A stretch of DNA of 64,000 nt from Pseudonocardia cypriaca (lineage in GTDB: Bacteria; Actinomycetota; Actinomycetes; Mycobacteriales; Pseudonocardiaceae). Location of the stretch: positions 1,798,001 through 1,862,000 of the forward strand of contig NZ_VFPH01000001.1 in NCBI RefSeq assembly GCF_006717045.1, written 5' to 3'. The first letter of the stretch is position 1; every line of letters begins with the position of its first letter. This document shows, in pieces, positions 1 to 7,747 of the stretch. A program made the translations under genes and the position numbers. The notes beneath the pieces were generated by a model. That model did no database searches. It was not told the origin of the DNA and was given only the letters and a program-made list of their open reading frames with translations.

Positions 1-1610
1 CGCCGAAGCGCAAGCCCGCTGCCGTGCCGGCCACGCCGCCCGCCGAGCCCGAGCCCGCGGGCGCCGTGGGGGAGCAGCTGCGGCTGACCGTGCAGCCGAG
101 CGAGGGCGCGGCTCCCTACAAGCTGCCGCCGAGCGACCTGCTGCCGAGCGGACCGGCGCCGAAGACGCGCAGCCGCGCCAACGACGCGATGATCGAGGCG
201 ATCGCGGGCGTGCTGGAGCAGTTCAACGTCGACGCGCAGGTCACCGGGTTCACACGGGGCCCGACCGTCACCCGGTACGAGATCGAGCTGGGCCCGGCCG
301 TGAAGGTCGAGAAGATCACCCAGCTGCAGCGCAACATCTCCTACGCCGTCGCCACCGACAACGTGCGGCTGCTCGCACCGATCCCCGGCAAGTCCGCCGT
401 GGGCATCGAGGTGCCCAACACCGACCGCGAGATGGTGCGCCTCGGCGACGTGCTGCGCTCCTCCGCCGCCCGCTCCGAGCAGCACCCGCTCGGCATCGGG
501 CTGGGCAAGGACATCGAGGGCCACTTCCTCGTCGCGAACCTCGCGAAGATGCCGCACCTGCTGGTCGCGGGCTCCACGGGCTCCGGCAAGTCGAGCTTCG
601 TGAACTCGATGCTGGTGTCGCTTTTGTCGCGCGCCACACCGGACGAGGTCCGGATGATCCTCATCGACCCCAAGATGGTCGAGCTCACCCCGTACGAGGG
701 CATCCCGCACCTGATCACGCCCATCATCACCCAGCCGAAGAAGGCCGCCGCTGCGCTGGCCTGGCTGGTGGAGGAGATGGAGCAGCGCTACCAGGACATG
801 CAGGCCAACCGGGTGCGCCACGTCGACGACTTCAACCGCAAGGTGCGCTCCGGCGAGATCACCGCCCCGCTGGGCAGCGAGCGGGAGTACCGGCCCTACC
901 CGTACATCCTCTGCATCGTCGACGAGCTGGCCGACCTGATGATGACCGCGCCCCGTGACGTCGAGGACGCGGTCGTGCGGATCACCCAGAAGGCCCGCGC
1001 CGCCGGGATCCACCTCGTGCTGGCCACCCAGCGCCCGTCCGTCGACGTCGTCACCGGGCTGATCAAGACGAACGTGCCGTCGCGGCTGGCGTTCGCCACC
1101 TCGTCGCTCACCGACTCCCGGGTCATCCTCGACCAGCCCGGCGCGGAGAAGCTCATCGGCATGGGCGACGGGCTGTACCTGCCGATGGGCGCGGGCAAGC
1201 CGGTCCGCATGCAGGGCGCGTTCGTCGGCGACGACGAGATCTCCTCGGTCGTCTCGTTCACCAAGGAGCAGGCCGAGCCCACCTACACCGACGGCGTCAC
1301 CGCCCAGAAGGCGGGCGAGGCCAAGGAGATCGACCCGGACATCGGCGACGACCTCGACGTGCTGCTGCAGGCCGCCGAGCTGATCGTCACCTCCCAGTTC
1401 GGGTCGACGTCGATGCTGCAGCGCAAGCTGCGCGTCGGGTTCGCGAAGGCCGGGCGGCTGATGGACCTGCTGGAGACCCGCGGGATCGTCGGGCCGTCGG
1501 AGGGGTCGAAGGCGCGCGAGGTGCTGATCAAGCCGGACGAGCTGGAGGGCGCGCTGTGGCTGATCCGCGGTGGCGGCGGCCCGGCACCGGACGACGAGGA
1601 CGAGGACTGA
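1..1610 (+). CDS. ftsK: DNA translocase FtsK/SpoIIIE (5' end outside window)
   Basis: This is the C-terminal part of a FtsK/SpoIIIE motor, a hexameric membrane-tethered ATPase that pumps chromosomal DNA through the division septum. The frame is open to base 3 with no stop, so the real start and the N-terminal membrane domain lie upstream; the GTG at 24 is only an in-frame valine codon. Visible are a Pro/Ala-rich linker, the alpha domain, Walker A (AGSTGSGKSS, bases about 570-600), Walker B (CIVDELADLMM, near 912), the LATQRPSVDVVTGLIKTN segment, and a C-terminal winged-helix gamma domain (QFGSTSMLQRKLRVGFAKA) that reads KOPS-type sequences. The end is acidic (DDEDED). Position before argA matches Rv2748c in M. 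tuberculosis. The family is certain; only the missing start is unknown. Confidence 0.96.
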   Translation, partial: PKRKPAAVPATPPAEPEPAGAVGEQLRLTVQPSEGAAPYKLPPSDLLPSGPAPKTRSRANDAMIEAIAGVLEQFNVDAQVTGFTRGPTVTRYEIELGPAVKVEKITQLQRNISYAVATDNVRLLAPIPGKSAVGIEVPNTDREMVRLGDVLRSSAARSEQHPLGIGLGKDIEGHFLVANLAKMPHLLVAGSTGSGKSSFVNSMLVSLLSRATPDEVRMILIDPKMVELTPYEGIPHLITPIITQPKKAAAALAWLVEEMEQRYQDMQANRVRHVDDFNRKVRSGEITAPLGSEREYRPYPYILCIVDELADLMMTAPRDVEDAVVRITQKARAAGIHLVLATQRPSVDVVTGLIKTNVPSRLAFATSSLTDSRVILDQPGAEKLIGMGDGLYLPMGAGKPVRMQGAFVGDDEISSVVSFTKEQAEPTYTDGVTAQKAGEAKEIDPDIGDDLDVLLQAAELIVTSQFGSTSMLQRKLRVGFAKAGRLMDLLETRGIVGPSEGSKAREVLIKPDELEGALWLIRGGGGPAPDDEDED

Positions 1611-1642
1611 CCGCGAGGTGATCCGGTCGCCCCGCGAGCGCC

Positions 1643-2473
1643 TCAGCGGCCGGTCCGCTCCGCGAGCCATGCGGTAGCGGGGATGCCGGCGAGGTCGCGG
1701 AAGTCGCGGGACAGGTGGGCCTGGTCGACGTAGCCCGCCTCGGCCGCCACCCGCGCGAGCGCGGGCCGGTCCGGGGCGAGCAGCCGGTCGCACGCGCCCT
1801 CGAAACGGATCACGCGTGCGGCGGCCTTGGGGGCGAGCCCGGTCTCGGCGCGGAACCGGTCGGCGAGGTACCGCCTGCTCCACCCGACCTCGCGCGCCAG
1901 GTCCTCGATGCGGAGGTTGCCGCCGGTCTCGGCCAGCCGGTCCCACGCGTACCCGACCTCGGGCAGCACGCCGACCTCGCCGCGGCCGCGCCGCAGCAGC
2001 TTCGCGAGCTCGGTGTCGAGCAGGTCGAACCGGGCCCGCCAGTCCTCGGTGGAGGCCAGCCGGTCCAGCAGCGTCGTGGCACGGCCGGAGAGCAGGTCGT
2101 GGAGGTCGACGGTGTCGCCGGCCAGCTCGCCAGCAGGCACGCCGAGCAGCGCACGGGCGCCGCGCCAGGTGAGCCGCAGCTGCAGACCCGTCTGCGGGTC
2201 GCCCTGGGCGATCCGGGCCGGAGAGCCGTGCAGCCCGCCGACGGCCGCGGTGAAGCTCCCGGCCGGCTTTGCCGGATCGGCGTTGCTGAGGATGTCGACG
2301 CGGCCGTCGAGGCAGAGCACGAACGTGAGGTGGGCCGACGCAACGCCCTGGTGCACCGACGGTGGCCCCGCATCCTGCCGGTAGCCGGTGTACGCGCTGA
2401 CGTACGGGCGCAGCCACGCCGCCGTCGCGCGCCCGCAGGTGCGGAACGCGCCCTCGACGACGGAGGCGGTCAC
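1643..2473 (-). CDS. AraC-family transcriptional regulator
   Basis: A 276-residue regulator, GTG start. The C-terminal third carries the double helix-turn-helix of AraC proteins: first HTH around IEDLAREVGWSRRYLADRF, second around LARVAAEAGYVDQAHLSRDFRDLAG. The N-terminal half looks like a small cupin-like sensing domain (SAHLTFVLCLDGRVDIL), but its ligand cannot be told. It converges on ftsK, and its start faces argA transcribed in the same direction 14 bp further right, so it may be read from the argA promoter. No target gene is evident beside it. Function beyond AraC-type transcription factor is unknown. Confidence 0.85.
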   Translation of the reverse strand: MTASVVEGAFRTCGRATAAWLRPYVSAYTGYRQDAGPPSVHQGVASAHLTFVLCLDGRVDILSNADPAKPAGSFTAAVGGLHGSPARIAQGDPQTGLQLRLTWRGARALLGVPAGELAGDTVDLHDLLSGRATTLLDRLASTEDWRARFDLLDTELAKLLRRGRGEVGVLPEVGYAWDRLAETGGNLRIEDLAREVGWSRRYLADRFRAETGLAPKAAARVIRFEGACDRLLAPDRPALARVAAEAGYVDQAHLSRDFRDLAGIPATAWLAERTGR

Positions 2474-2486
2474 ACCCCGAGGTTAC

Positions 2487-2984
2487 CTACAGGTGGAGCA
2501 GCATCCGGACGTTGCCGAGCGTGTTCGGCTTGACGTGGGCGAGGTCGAGGAACTCCGCAACACCGGCGTCGTAGGAGCGCAGCATCGCCGCGAACACGTC
2601 CGGCTCCACCGGCGTGCCGTCGATCTCCTCGAAGCCGTGGCGGGAGAAGAACTGCTTCTCGAACGTCAGCACGAACAGGCGCCGCAGGCCCAGGTCCCGG
2701 GCACCGTCGATGAGCGCGCTGACGATCGCGTGTCCGACGCCGCGGCCCTTCACCCGCGGGTCCACGGCGACGGTGCGGACCTCGCCGAGGTCCTCCCACA
2801 GCACGTGCAACGCGCCGCAGCCGACGATCTCGCCGTCGAGCTCGGCGACGAGGAACTCCGGCACGGCCTCGTAGAGCGTGATCATCTCCTTGGCGAGCAG
2901 CACCCGTCCGGCGTAGGAGTCCACGAGCTGCTTGATGGTCCGGACGTCGGCGGTGCGTGCCCGCCGCACGAGTGGTGTCGCCAC
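2487..2984 (-). CDS. argA: Amino-acid N-acetyltransferase (ArgA, Rv2747 type)
   Basis: A 165-residue single-domain GNAT enzyme expected to acetylate L-glutamate (or glutamine) with acetyl-CoA, the first step of arginine synthesis. The CoA-binding region V-R-T-V-A-V-D-P-R-V-K-G-R-G-V-G-H and the C-terminal FLDLAHVKPNTLGN segment match my recollection of the stand-alone M. tuberculosis ArgA Rv2747, also found beside ftsK. Length equals the family norm. The GTG start lies 8 nt behind a TAATCT box on the minus strand, which would give a leaderless or nearly leaderless mRNA. It is divergent from rimO; the two starts are only about 40 bp apart. Confidence 0.88.
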   Translation of the reverse strand: MATPLVRRARTADVRTIKQLVDSYAGRVLLAKEMITLYEAVPEFLVAELDGEIVGCGALHVLWEDLGEVRTVAVDPRVKGRGVGHAIVSALIDGARDLGLRRLFVLTFEKQFFSRHGFEEIDGTPVEPDVFAAMLRSYDAGVAEFLDLAHVKPNTLGNVRMLLHL

Positions 2985-3013
2985 GACCCGTCAGATTAGA
3001 GAAGGCCGCCGGA

Positions 3014-3019
3014 TACCCT
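3014..3019 (+). promoter_or_regulatory. -10 box of rimO, near-leaderless start
   Basis: TACCCT sits 7 nt before the GTG at 3027. This actinobacterial TANNNT spacing places the transcript start at or next to that GTG and favours it over the GTG at 3021, which would lie only 1 nt behind the box. No clear -35 is visible. Confidence 0.5.
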
Positions 3020-3026
3020 GGTGCCC

Positions 3027-4496
3027 GTGCCAGAACCCGACGCTCCGCGGCGTGCCGCCCTGCTCACTCTCGGCTGTGCCCGCAACGAGGTCGACTCGGA
3101 AGAGCTCGCCGGCCGGCTCACCGGCAGCGGGTGGGAGCTGGTGGACGCCGACTCCGGCACCGCCGACGTCATCGTCGTGAACACCTGCGGGTTCGTCGAG
3201 CAGGCCAAGAAGGACTCGATCGACACGCTGCTCGCGGCCTCCGACGCGGCGGCGCCCCGCGGCGCGAAGGTCGTGGCCGTCGGCTGCCTCGCCGAGCGGT
3301 ACGGCGCCGAGCTGGCCGAGAGCCTGCCCGAGGCCGACGCGGTGCTCGGGTTCGACGCCTACCCGGAGCTGGCCGAGCGGCTCGGCGACGTACTCGGCGG
3401 CCACGCCCCGGCCCCGCACGTCCCGGTCGACCGGCGCACGCTGCTACCGATCTCCCCGGCCGCGCGGCCCGCCGCAGCGAGCGACGTCGCCGTCCCCGGC
3501 CACGCGTGGGTGCCGAACCTCGCGCGCACCCGGCTCTCGGACGCCCCGGTCGCCCCGCTCAAGCTCGCCTCCGGCTGCGACCGCCGCTGCGCGTTCTGCG
3601 CGATCCCGTCGTTCCGCGGGGCCTTCGTCTCGCGCCCGCCGGACGACGTGGTCGCCGAGGCGGCGTGGCTGGGCATGCACGGCGTGCGCGAGCTGGTGCT
3701 GGTCAGCGAGAACTCCACGTCCTACGGCAAGGACCTGCCCGGCGGCACCACCGCGCTCGCGCGGCTGCTCCCGCGGCTCACGCACGTCCCCGGCATCGAC
3801 CGGGTGCGCGTGTCGTACCTGCAGCCCGCCGAGCTGCGCCCCGACCTCCTGGAGGTCATCGCCACCACCCCGGGCGTCGCCCCCTACTTCGACCTGTCCT
3901 TCCAGCACGCGAGCCCCTCCGTGCTGCGCCGGATGCGCCGGTTCGGCTCGCGGGAGGACTTCCTCGGGCTGTGCGAGCGGATCCGCGCGCTCGCACCGGA
4001 GGCCGGCATCCGCAGCAACGTGATCGTCGGCTTCCCCGGCGAGACCGACGACGACCTCGCGGAGCTGGAGGCGTTCCTCACCGGGGCGCGGCTCGACGCC
4101 GTCGGCGTGTTCGGCTACTCCGACGAGGACGGCACCGAGGCCGCCGGCTACGACGGCAAGCTCCCGCCGGAGGAGGTCGCCCGCCGGGTCGAGCACATCA
4201 CCTCGCTCGTCGAGGAGCTGATGACCCAGCGCGCAGAGGACCGCGTCGGCACCGAGGTCACCGTGCTCGTCGAGGCCGAGGAGGACGAGGACTTCGAGTG
4301 CACCGGCCGTGCCGACCACCAGGCGCCCGAGGTCGACGGGGAGTGCGTCCTGGAACGCGGCTCCGGCCTCGAGGTGGGCGACCTGGTACGCGCGGTCGTC
4401 GTCGCCACGGAGGGCGCCGACCTGCTCGTCTCCCCGCGTGAACGCCTTCCCCGCAGCGAGCTCGCCACGGCGGGCGCCGCCCGGGAGTCGGGGTGA
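3027..4496 (+). CDS. rimO: Ribosomal protein S12 methylthiotransferase RimO
   Basis: A radical-SAM methylthiotransferase that adds a methylthio group to the conserved aspartate of ribosomal protein S12. Order of domains: N-terminal UPF0004 domain with three cysteines for the auxiliary Fe-S cluster (LGCARNEVDSE, NTCGF, VGCLAERYG), the radical-SAM core with CxxxCxxC in GCDRRCAFCAIPSFRG, and a C-terminal TRAM RNA/protein-binding domain. Length about 489 residues is normal, with a somewhat longer linker. The LGCARNEVDSE wording and the AIPSFRG loop distinguish RimO from the MiaB paralogue at 58.7 kb. The stop codon overlaps the GTG of pgsA (4 nt), indicating translational coupling. The start is chosen from the TACCCT box 7 nt upstream; GTG 3021 is an alternative. 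Confidence 0.93.
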   Translation: MPEPDAPRRAALLTLGCARNEVDSEELAGRLTGSGWELVDADSGTADVIVVNTCGFVEQAKKDSIDTLLAASDAAAPRGAKVVAVGCLAERYGAELAESLPEADAVLGFDAYPELAERLGDVLGGHAPAPHVPVDRRTLLPISPAARPAAASDVAVPGHAWVPNLARTRLSDAPVAPLKLASGCDRRCAFCAIPSFRGAFVSRPPDDVVAEAAWLGMHGVRELVLVSENSTSYGKDLPGGTTALARLLPRLTHVPGIDRVRVSYLQPAELRPDLLEVIATTPGVAPYFDLSFQHASPSVLRRMRRFGSREDFLGLCERIRALAPEAGIRSNVIVGFPGETDDDLAELEAFLTGARLDAVGVFGYSDEDGTEAAGYDGKLPPEEVARRVEHITSLVEELMTQRAEDRVGTEVTVLVEAEEDEDFECTGRADHQAPEVDGECVLERGSGLEVGDLVRAVVVATEGADLLVSPRERLPRSELATAGAARESG

Positions 4497-5092
4497 GCTC
4501 TGCACCGGCGAGTCCACCGCCGCTGCTGAACATCGCGAACGTCCTCACCGGTGTCCGGCTGCTGCTGGTACCGGTCTTCCTCGTCGTGCTCTTCACCGAG
4601 GACGGTCTCGACATCGGCTGGCGCCTCGCCGCCACCGGCGTCTTCGTGCTCGCCGCCATCACCGACCGGTTCGACGGCGAGCTGGCGCGCAGCCGCGGCC
4701 TCGTCACCGCGTTCGGCACCATCGCCGACCCGATCGCCGACAAGGCGCTCACCGGCTCCGCGCTCGTCGGCCTGTCCGTGCTGGCGCAGGTGCCGTGGTG
4801 GGTCACCATCGTGATCATGGGTCGCGAGCTGGGCATCACCGCCCTGCGGTTCTGGGTGCTGCGCCACGGCATCATCCCGGCCAGCCGCGGCGGCAAGGCG
4901 AAGACGCTGTGCCAGGCCATCGCGATCGGCCTGTTCCTGCTCCCGCTGCCCGAGCTGCTCGGCGCCGCGACCGTCGTCTGGGTGCTCCGATGGGCGGTGC
5001 TCGGCATCGCGATCGCCCTCACCGTCGGCACCGGGTTCGACTACGTGCTGCGGGCGTTGCGGCTCCGCGCAGCGGCGGCCGCCGCGGGTTGA
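4493..5092 (+). CDS. pgsA: CDP-diacylglycerol--glycerol-3-phosphate 3-phosphatidyltransferase
   Basis: An integral membrane CDP-alcohol phosphotransferase of 199 residues that makes phosphatidylglycerol-phosphate, precursor of phosphatidylglycerol and cardiolipin. The family signature D-G-x2-A-R-x8-G-x3-D-x3-D is complete in DGELARSRGLVTAFGTIADP followed by IAD, so all metal and CMP ligands are present. Several hydrophobic helices surround it. It starts inside the rimO stop codon (GTGA overlap). The order argA, rimO, pgsA, clgR corresponds to PgsA3 (Rv2746c) of M. tuberculosis. In many actinobacteria cinA follows pgsA; here it is missing and clgR comes next. Confidence 0.93.
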   Translation: MSSAPASPPPLLNIANVLTGVRLLLVPVFLVVLFTEDGLDIGWRLAATGVFVLAAITDRFDGELARSRGLVTAFGTIADPIADKALTGSALVGLSVLAQVPWWVTIVIMGRELGITALRFWVLRHGIIPASRGGKAKTLCQAIAIGLFLLPLPELLGAATVVWVLRWAVLGIAIALTVGTGFDYVLRALRLRAAAAAAG

Positions 5093-5112
5093 GCGGCCCG
5101 CCGCGGCGCCGT

Positions 5113-5129
5113 GTTCGCCGTGGGCGGAC
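5113..5129 (+). promoter_or_regulatory. Candidate ClgR operator upstream of clgR
   Basis: GTTCGCCGTGGGCGGAC fits the ClgR box core CGCYNANRGCG at all but the central A, with GTTCGC/GCGGAC flanks. It lies about 100 bp before the clgR start, the place expected for the autoactivation known in Streptomyces, Corynebacterium and Mycobacterium. A TACGGT -10 candidate follows at 5174-5179. Confidence 0.5.
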
Positions 5130-5231
5130 GCGCCACGCCCGTGAGCACGGCGACGTGGAGCGGCGGGAGTCGGTACGGTGATCTCACCGGGTGCGGCAGG
5201 TCGCGCCCCGGCGGACGACGAGGAGGGTCGC

Positions 5232-5666
5232 ATGGCAGTGCTGATGCGAGAGGCGATCGGCGGCAGCCTGCGACGCGTGCGCATGGCACACAGGCGCACG
5301 TTGCGGGACGTGTCACGGCGCGCGCGGGTGAGCCTCGGGTATCTGTCCGAGGTCGAGCGTGGCCGCAAGGAACCCTCCAGCGAGCTGCTCGCCGCCATCT
5401 GCGAAGCCCTCGACATCGCTCTCAGCGACCTGCTCGCCGAGGCCGCGGAGGCCATCGCCGCCGAGACGGTCGCGGCCGAGGCCGCCCGCCTGCGCCGCCC
5501 GATCGGGCTGCGCCACATGGACCTGCGCCTCGCCACCGCCACCGACGAGGGACCGCTCATCCCCACCACGCCGGTCGGTCCCGTCGCCCCGGTGGCGCCG
5601 CGTCCCGCAACCCCGCAGCCGGTCGCGCCGCAGCCCGTGGCGCTGGCGTCGGTTCGCGCCGCCTGA
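5232..5666 (+). CDS. clgR: ClgR-type XRE transcriptional activator
   Basis: A 144-residue regulator with an N-terminal XRE helix-turn-helix (RTLRDVSRRARVSLGYLSEVERGRKEPSSELLAAICEAL, roughly residues 18-55). This is the hallmark of ClgR, which activates clp protease, htrA-like and, in mycobacteria, psp genes under envelope and protein stress. The C-terminal tail is Ala/Pro/Val-rich and ends QPVALASVRAA; its two-alanine end resembles a ClpP-type degron, consistent with known turnover of ClgR, but this is inference. The ATG at 5232 is preferred over upstream in-frame starts because of AGGAGGG at 5221-5227. Next gene is pspA, as in Rv2745c-Rv2744c. Confidence 0.88.
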   Translation: MAVLMREAIGGSLRRVRMAHRRTLRDVSRRARVSLGYLSEVERGRKEPSSELLAAICEALDIALSDLLAEAAEAIAAETVAAEAARLRRPIGLRHMDLRLATATDEGPLIPTTPVGPVAPVAPRPATPQPVAPQPVALASVRAA

Positions 5667-5681
5667 CACCCACCGCCGTTC

Positions 5682-5718
5682 CACATCGGCGCCCGCCCTC
5701 GCGGCGGGCGCCGATGTG
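5682..5718. terminator. Hairpin terminator after clgR
   Basis: A perfect 16-bp inverted repeat CACATCGGCGCCCGCC / GGCGGGCGCCGATGTG with a 5-nt loop, 16 bp behind the clgR stop. There is no long T tract, as is common for actinobacterial terminators. The remaining sequence up to pspA (5719-5951) holds no gene I can support and must contain the pspA promoter. Confidence 0.75.
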
Positions 5719-5951
5719 TGTGCGCATGTCGGTGTCGAGCGGCTCCGTCATCCCGTCCGGCCCGGTAGCCTGAGGTCCGGGTCGCCCCGACGGTGACCTC
5801 CGGATCATCCCCGATATCGTCGCCGATCAGTGGAAGCCGGACGGATCCGGTGCCACGATGGGGCGCAGCGCATCCGGCCGGGCAGGCCGGGTGGCCGGAA
5901 CGGACGGACGACAGGCAGCGGCGAGCGCGTCGCACTCGGAGGGCGGAGCAG

Positions 5952-6758
5952 ATGGCCAACGGTTTCACGAAGGCCTGGAAGTACCTGATGGCGCTGTTCT
6001 CGTCCAAGGTCGACGAGTACGCCGACCCGAAGATCCAGATCCAGCAGGCCATCGAGGAGGCGCAGCGGCAGCACCAGGCGCTGTCCCAGCAGGCCGCCGC
6101 CGTGATCGGCAACCAGCGTCAGCTGGAGATGAAGCTCAACCGGCAGCTCGGCGAGATCGAGAAGCTGCAGGCCTCCGCCCGGCAGGCGCTCGTGCTCGCC
6201 GACCAGGCCCGGGCCGCGGGCGACGAGACCACCGCCCAGCAGCGCGAGCAGGCCGCGCAGGCGTTCGCCAGCCAGCTGGTCACCTCGGAGCAGTCCGTCG
6301 AGGACCTCAAGACCCTGCACGACCAGGCCATCCAGGCCGCCGCGCAGGCGAAGCAGGCCGTCGAGCGCAACTCGATGCTGCTGCAGCAGAAGATCGCCGA
6401 GCGCACCAAGCTGCTCAGCCAGCTGGAGCAGGCCAAGATGCAGGAGCAGGCCGCCGCCTCGCTGCGGCAGATGACCGAGCTCGCGGCGCCGGGGAACACC
6501 CCGTCGCTGGAGGAGGTCCGCGACAAGATCGAGCGTCGCTACGCCAACGCCCTCGGCCAGGCCGACCTCGCGTCCAACTCCGTGCAGGCCCGGATGCTGG
6601 AGGTCCAGCAGTCCACGGTCGACATGGCAGGCGCGAGCCGCCTCGAGCAGATCCGCGCCTCGCTGCACGGCACGCCGGTGGCGGGCGAGGTCACCGCGGG
6701 CGACACGGCCGCCGCCCCCACCCAGCTCAACAAGCAGCAGCAGCCCGGCACCGCCTGA
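5952..6758 (+). CDS. pspA: PspA/IM30 family protein (35 kDa antigen homologue)
   Basis: A 268-residue, almost entirely alpha-helical coiled-coil protein of the PspA/Vipp1/ESCRT-III family, which coats stressed inner membranes. It begins MANGFTKAWKYLMALFSSKVDE and is very close to the mycobacterial 35 kDa antigen Rv2744c (recalled sequence), including the amphipathic N-terminal helix and the SLEEVRDKIERRYANALG segment at 185-202. The ATG at 5952 is taken because GGAGGGCGGAG precedes it and the family start matches exactly; upstream in-frame codons would add unrelated residues. It follows clgR as in the mycobacterial clgR-psp system, but no PspM/PspN-like gene follows; instead a convergent nei gene lies behind a hairpin. 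Confidence 0.93.
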   Translation: MANGFTKAWKYLMALFSSKVDEYADPKIQIQQAIEEAQRQHQALSQQAAAVIGNQRQLEMKLNRQLGEIEKLQASARQALVLADQARAAGDETTAQQREQAAQAFASQLVTSEQSVEDLKTLHDQAIQAAAQAKQAVERNSMLLQQKIAERTKLLSQLEQAKMQEQAAASLRQMTELAAPGNTPSLEEVRDKIERRYANALGQADLASNSVQARMLEVQQSTVDMAGASRLEQIRASLHGTPVAGEVTAGDTAAAPTQLNKQQQPGTA

Positions 6759-6763
6759 GCACC

Positions 6764-6802
6764 AGACCGCGACTCGCGGAACGTATCCGCGAGTCGCGGT
6801 CT
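6764..6802. terminator. Bidirectional hairpin between pspA and nei
   Basis: A perfect 17-bp inverted repeat, AGACCGCGACTCGCGGA and its complement, with a 5-nt loop ACGTA. It starts 5 bp after the pspA stop and ends on the nei stop codon, so it can terminate both convergent genes. Its repeat-like look is discussed in the findings. Confidence 0.75.
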
Positions 6803-7608
6803 CAGTGCGGGCGAGTCGGGCCGGGTTGGCAGGTGGGGCACCACCAGGTGGCGCGGGCGTAGACGCCCTCGCCCTGCTTCCCGGTGCGGATGCGGGTGCC
6901 GCAGCGGCGGCAGCGCTGCCCGCCCCGCTCGTACACCCAGTGCTGCCGGCCGCGGGCCAGCTCGCCGGTCGTGGACTGTTGCGGACGGTCGGCGTTGCGC
7001 AGCAGCAGGTCGCGGGAGAGCGTGATCGCGGCGGCCGGGTCGGGGACGTCGCGCACGAGCGTCCACGGGGAGAGGCCGAGCAGGAAGCACACCTCGGTCT
7101 TGTAGAGGTTGCCCACGCCGGCCATCACGCGCTGCTCGAGCAGCACGAGGCCCAGCTCCGACTCCCCGCGGGCGGTGAACCGGCGCAGCGCCTCGGCGGC
7201 GTGGTCGTCGTTCCACGCCGGGTCGAGCAGGTCGGGGCCGAGGTGCCCGACGAGCCGGTCCTCCTCGGTGGTCGGCAGGAGCTCCAGGTCGTGCAGCAGG
7301 AACCCGACGGCCGTGCGCTCGGCCGTCTCCAGCACGGCGCGCGCCTGGTGGGCGGGCCGCTGCCACGGCATGCCGGGCCGGTAGAGGTGCCAGGAGCCGT
7401 CGAGGCGCAGGTGGCTGTGCAGGCTCCGGCCGTCGTCGAACCGGGTGAGCAGGTGCTTGCCCACGGAGGCCACGTCGAGCACCGTGCGGCCGGCGAGGTC
7501 GTGCCCGACGAGCCGGGGATGACGCAGCTCGCCGCGCACCAGCTCGTTCCCGGCGAGGGCGGCGCGCAGCCGCTTCGCCGTGAGGTGGACGGTGTCGCCC
7601 TCGGGCAC
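6802..7608 (-). CDS. nei: Endonuclease VIII / Fpg-Nei family DNA glycosylase
   Basis: A bifunctional base-excision DNA glycosylase/AP lyase of about 268 residues. After the initiator the protein reads PEGDTVHLTAKRL: the N-terminal proline and the following glutamate are the catalytic residues of Fpg/Nei enzymes, so the GTG at 7608 must be the start even though the frame stays open upstream. The middle holds the H2TH domain (LLEQRVMAGVGNLYKTEVCF), and the C-terminus a zinc finger with four cysteines (CRRCGTRIRTGK ... WWCPTC). PEGDT rather than PELPE indicates Nei, acting on oxidised pyrimidines, rather than MutM. It is divergent from the histidine kinase gene. Confidence 0.9.
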   Translation of the reverse strand: MPEGDTVHLTAKRLRAALAGNELVRGELRHPRLVGHDLAGRTVLDVASVGKHLLTRFDDGRSLHSHLRLDGSWHLYRPGMPWQRPAHQARAVLETAERTAVGFLLHDLELLPTTEEDRLVGHLGPDLLDPAWNDDHAAEALRRFTARGESELGLVLLEQRVMAGVGNLYKTEVCFLLGLSPWTLVRDVPDPAAAITLSRDLLLRNADRPQQSTTGELARGRQHWVYERGGQRCRRCGTRIRTGKQGEGVYARATWWCPTCQPGPTRPH

Positions 7609-7735
7609 GCCGCCGACGGTAGCGCGCCCGGAGGGTCGGGGAGCGGGATCAACCGATCGGTGGACCCGTCTCCGGTGTGACGGTCGATCCGGTCGTCCCG
7701 CCAGCGGCGCAAGATCGACGCATGCACGGCGCACC

Positions 7736-7741
7736 TAGGTT
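7736..7741 (+). promoter_or_regulatory. -10 box of histidine kinase operon
   Basis: TAGGTT lies 6 nt before the GTG at 7748, the spacing of a leaderless actinobacterial transcript. No convincing -35. Confidence 0.4.
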
Positions 7742-7747
7742 GGTCCG

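Noticed and set aside
3021..3029. GTG 3021 as rimO start
   Set aside because: It would be 1 nt behind the TACCCT box; GTG 3027 has the regular spacing.
5793..5951. N-terminal extension of PspA from codon 5793
   Set aside because: The residues are unlike any PspA; ATG 5952 has a ribosome site and gives the exact family N-terminus.
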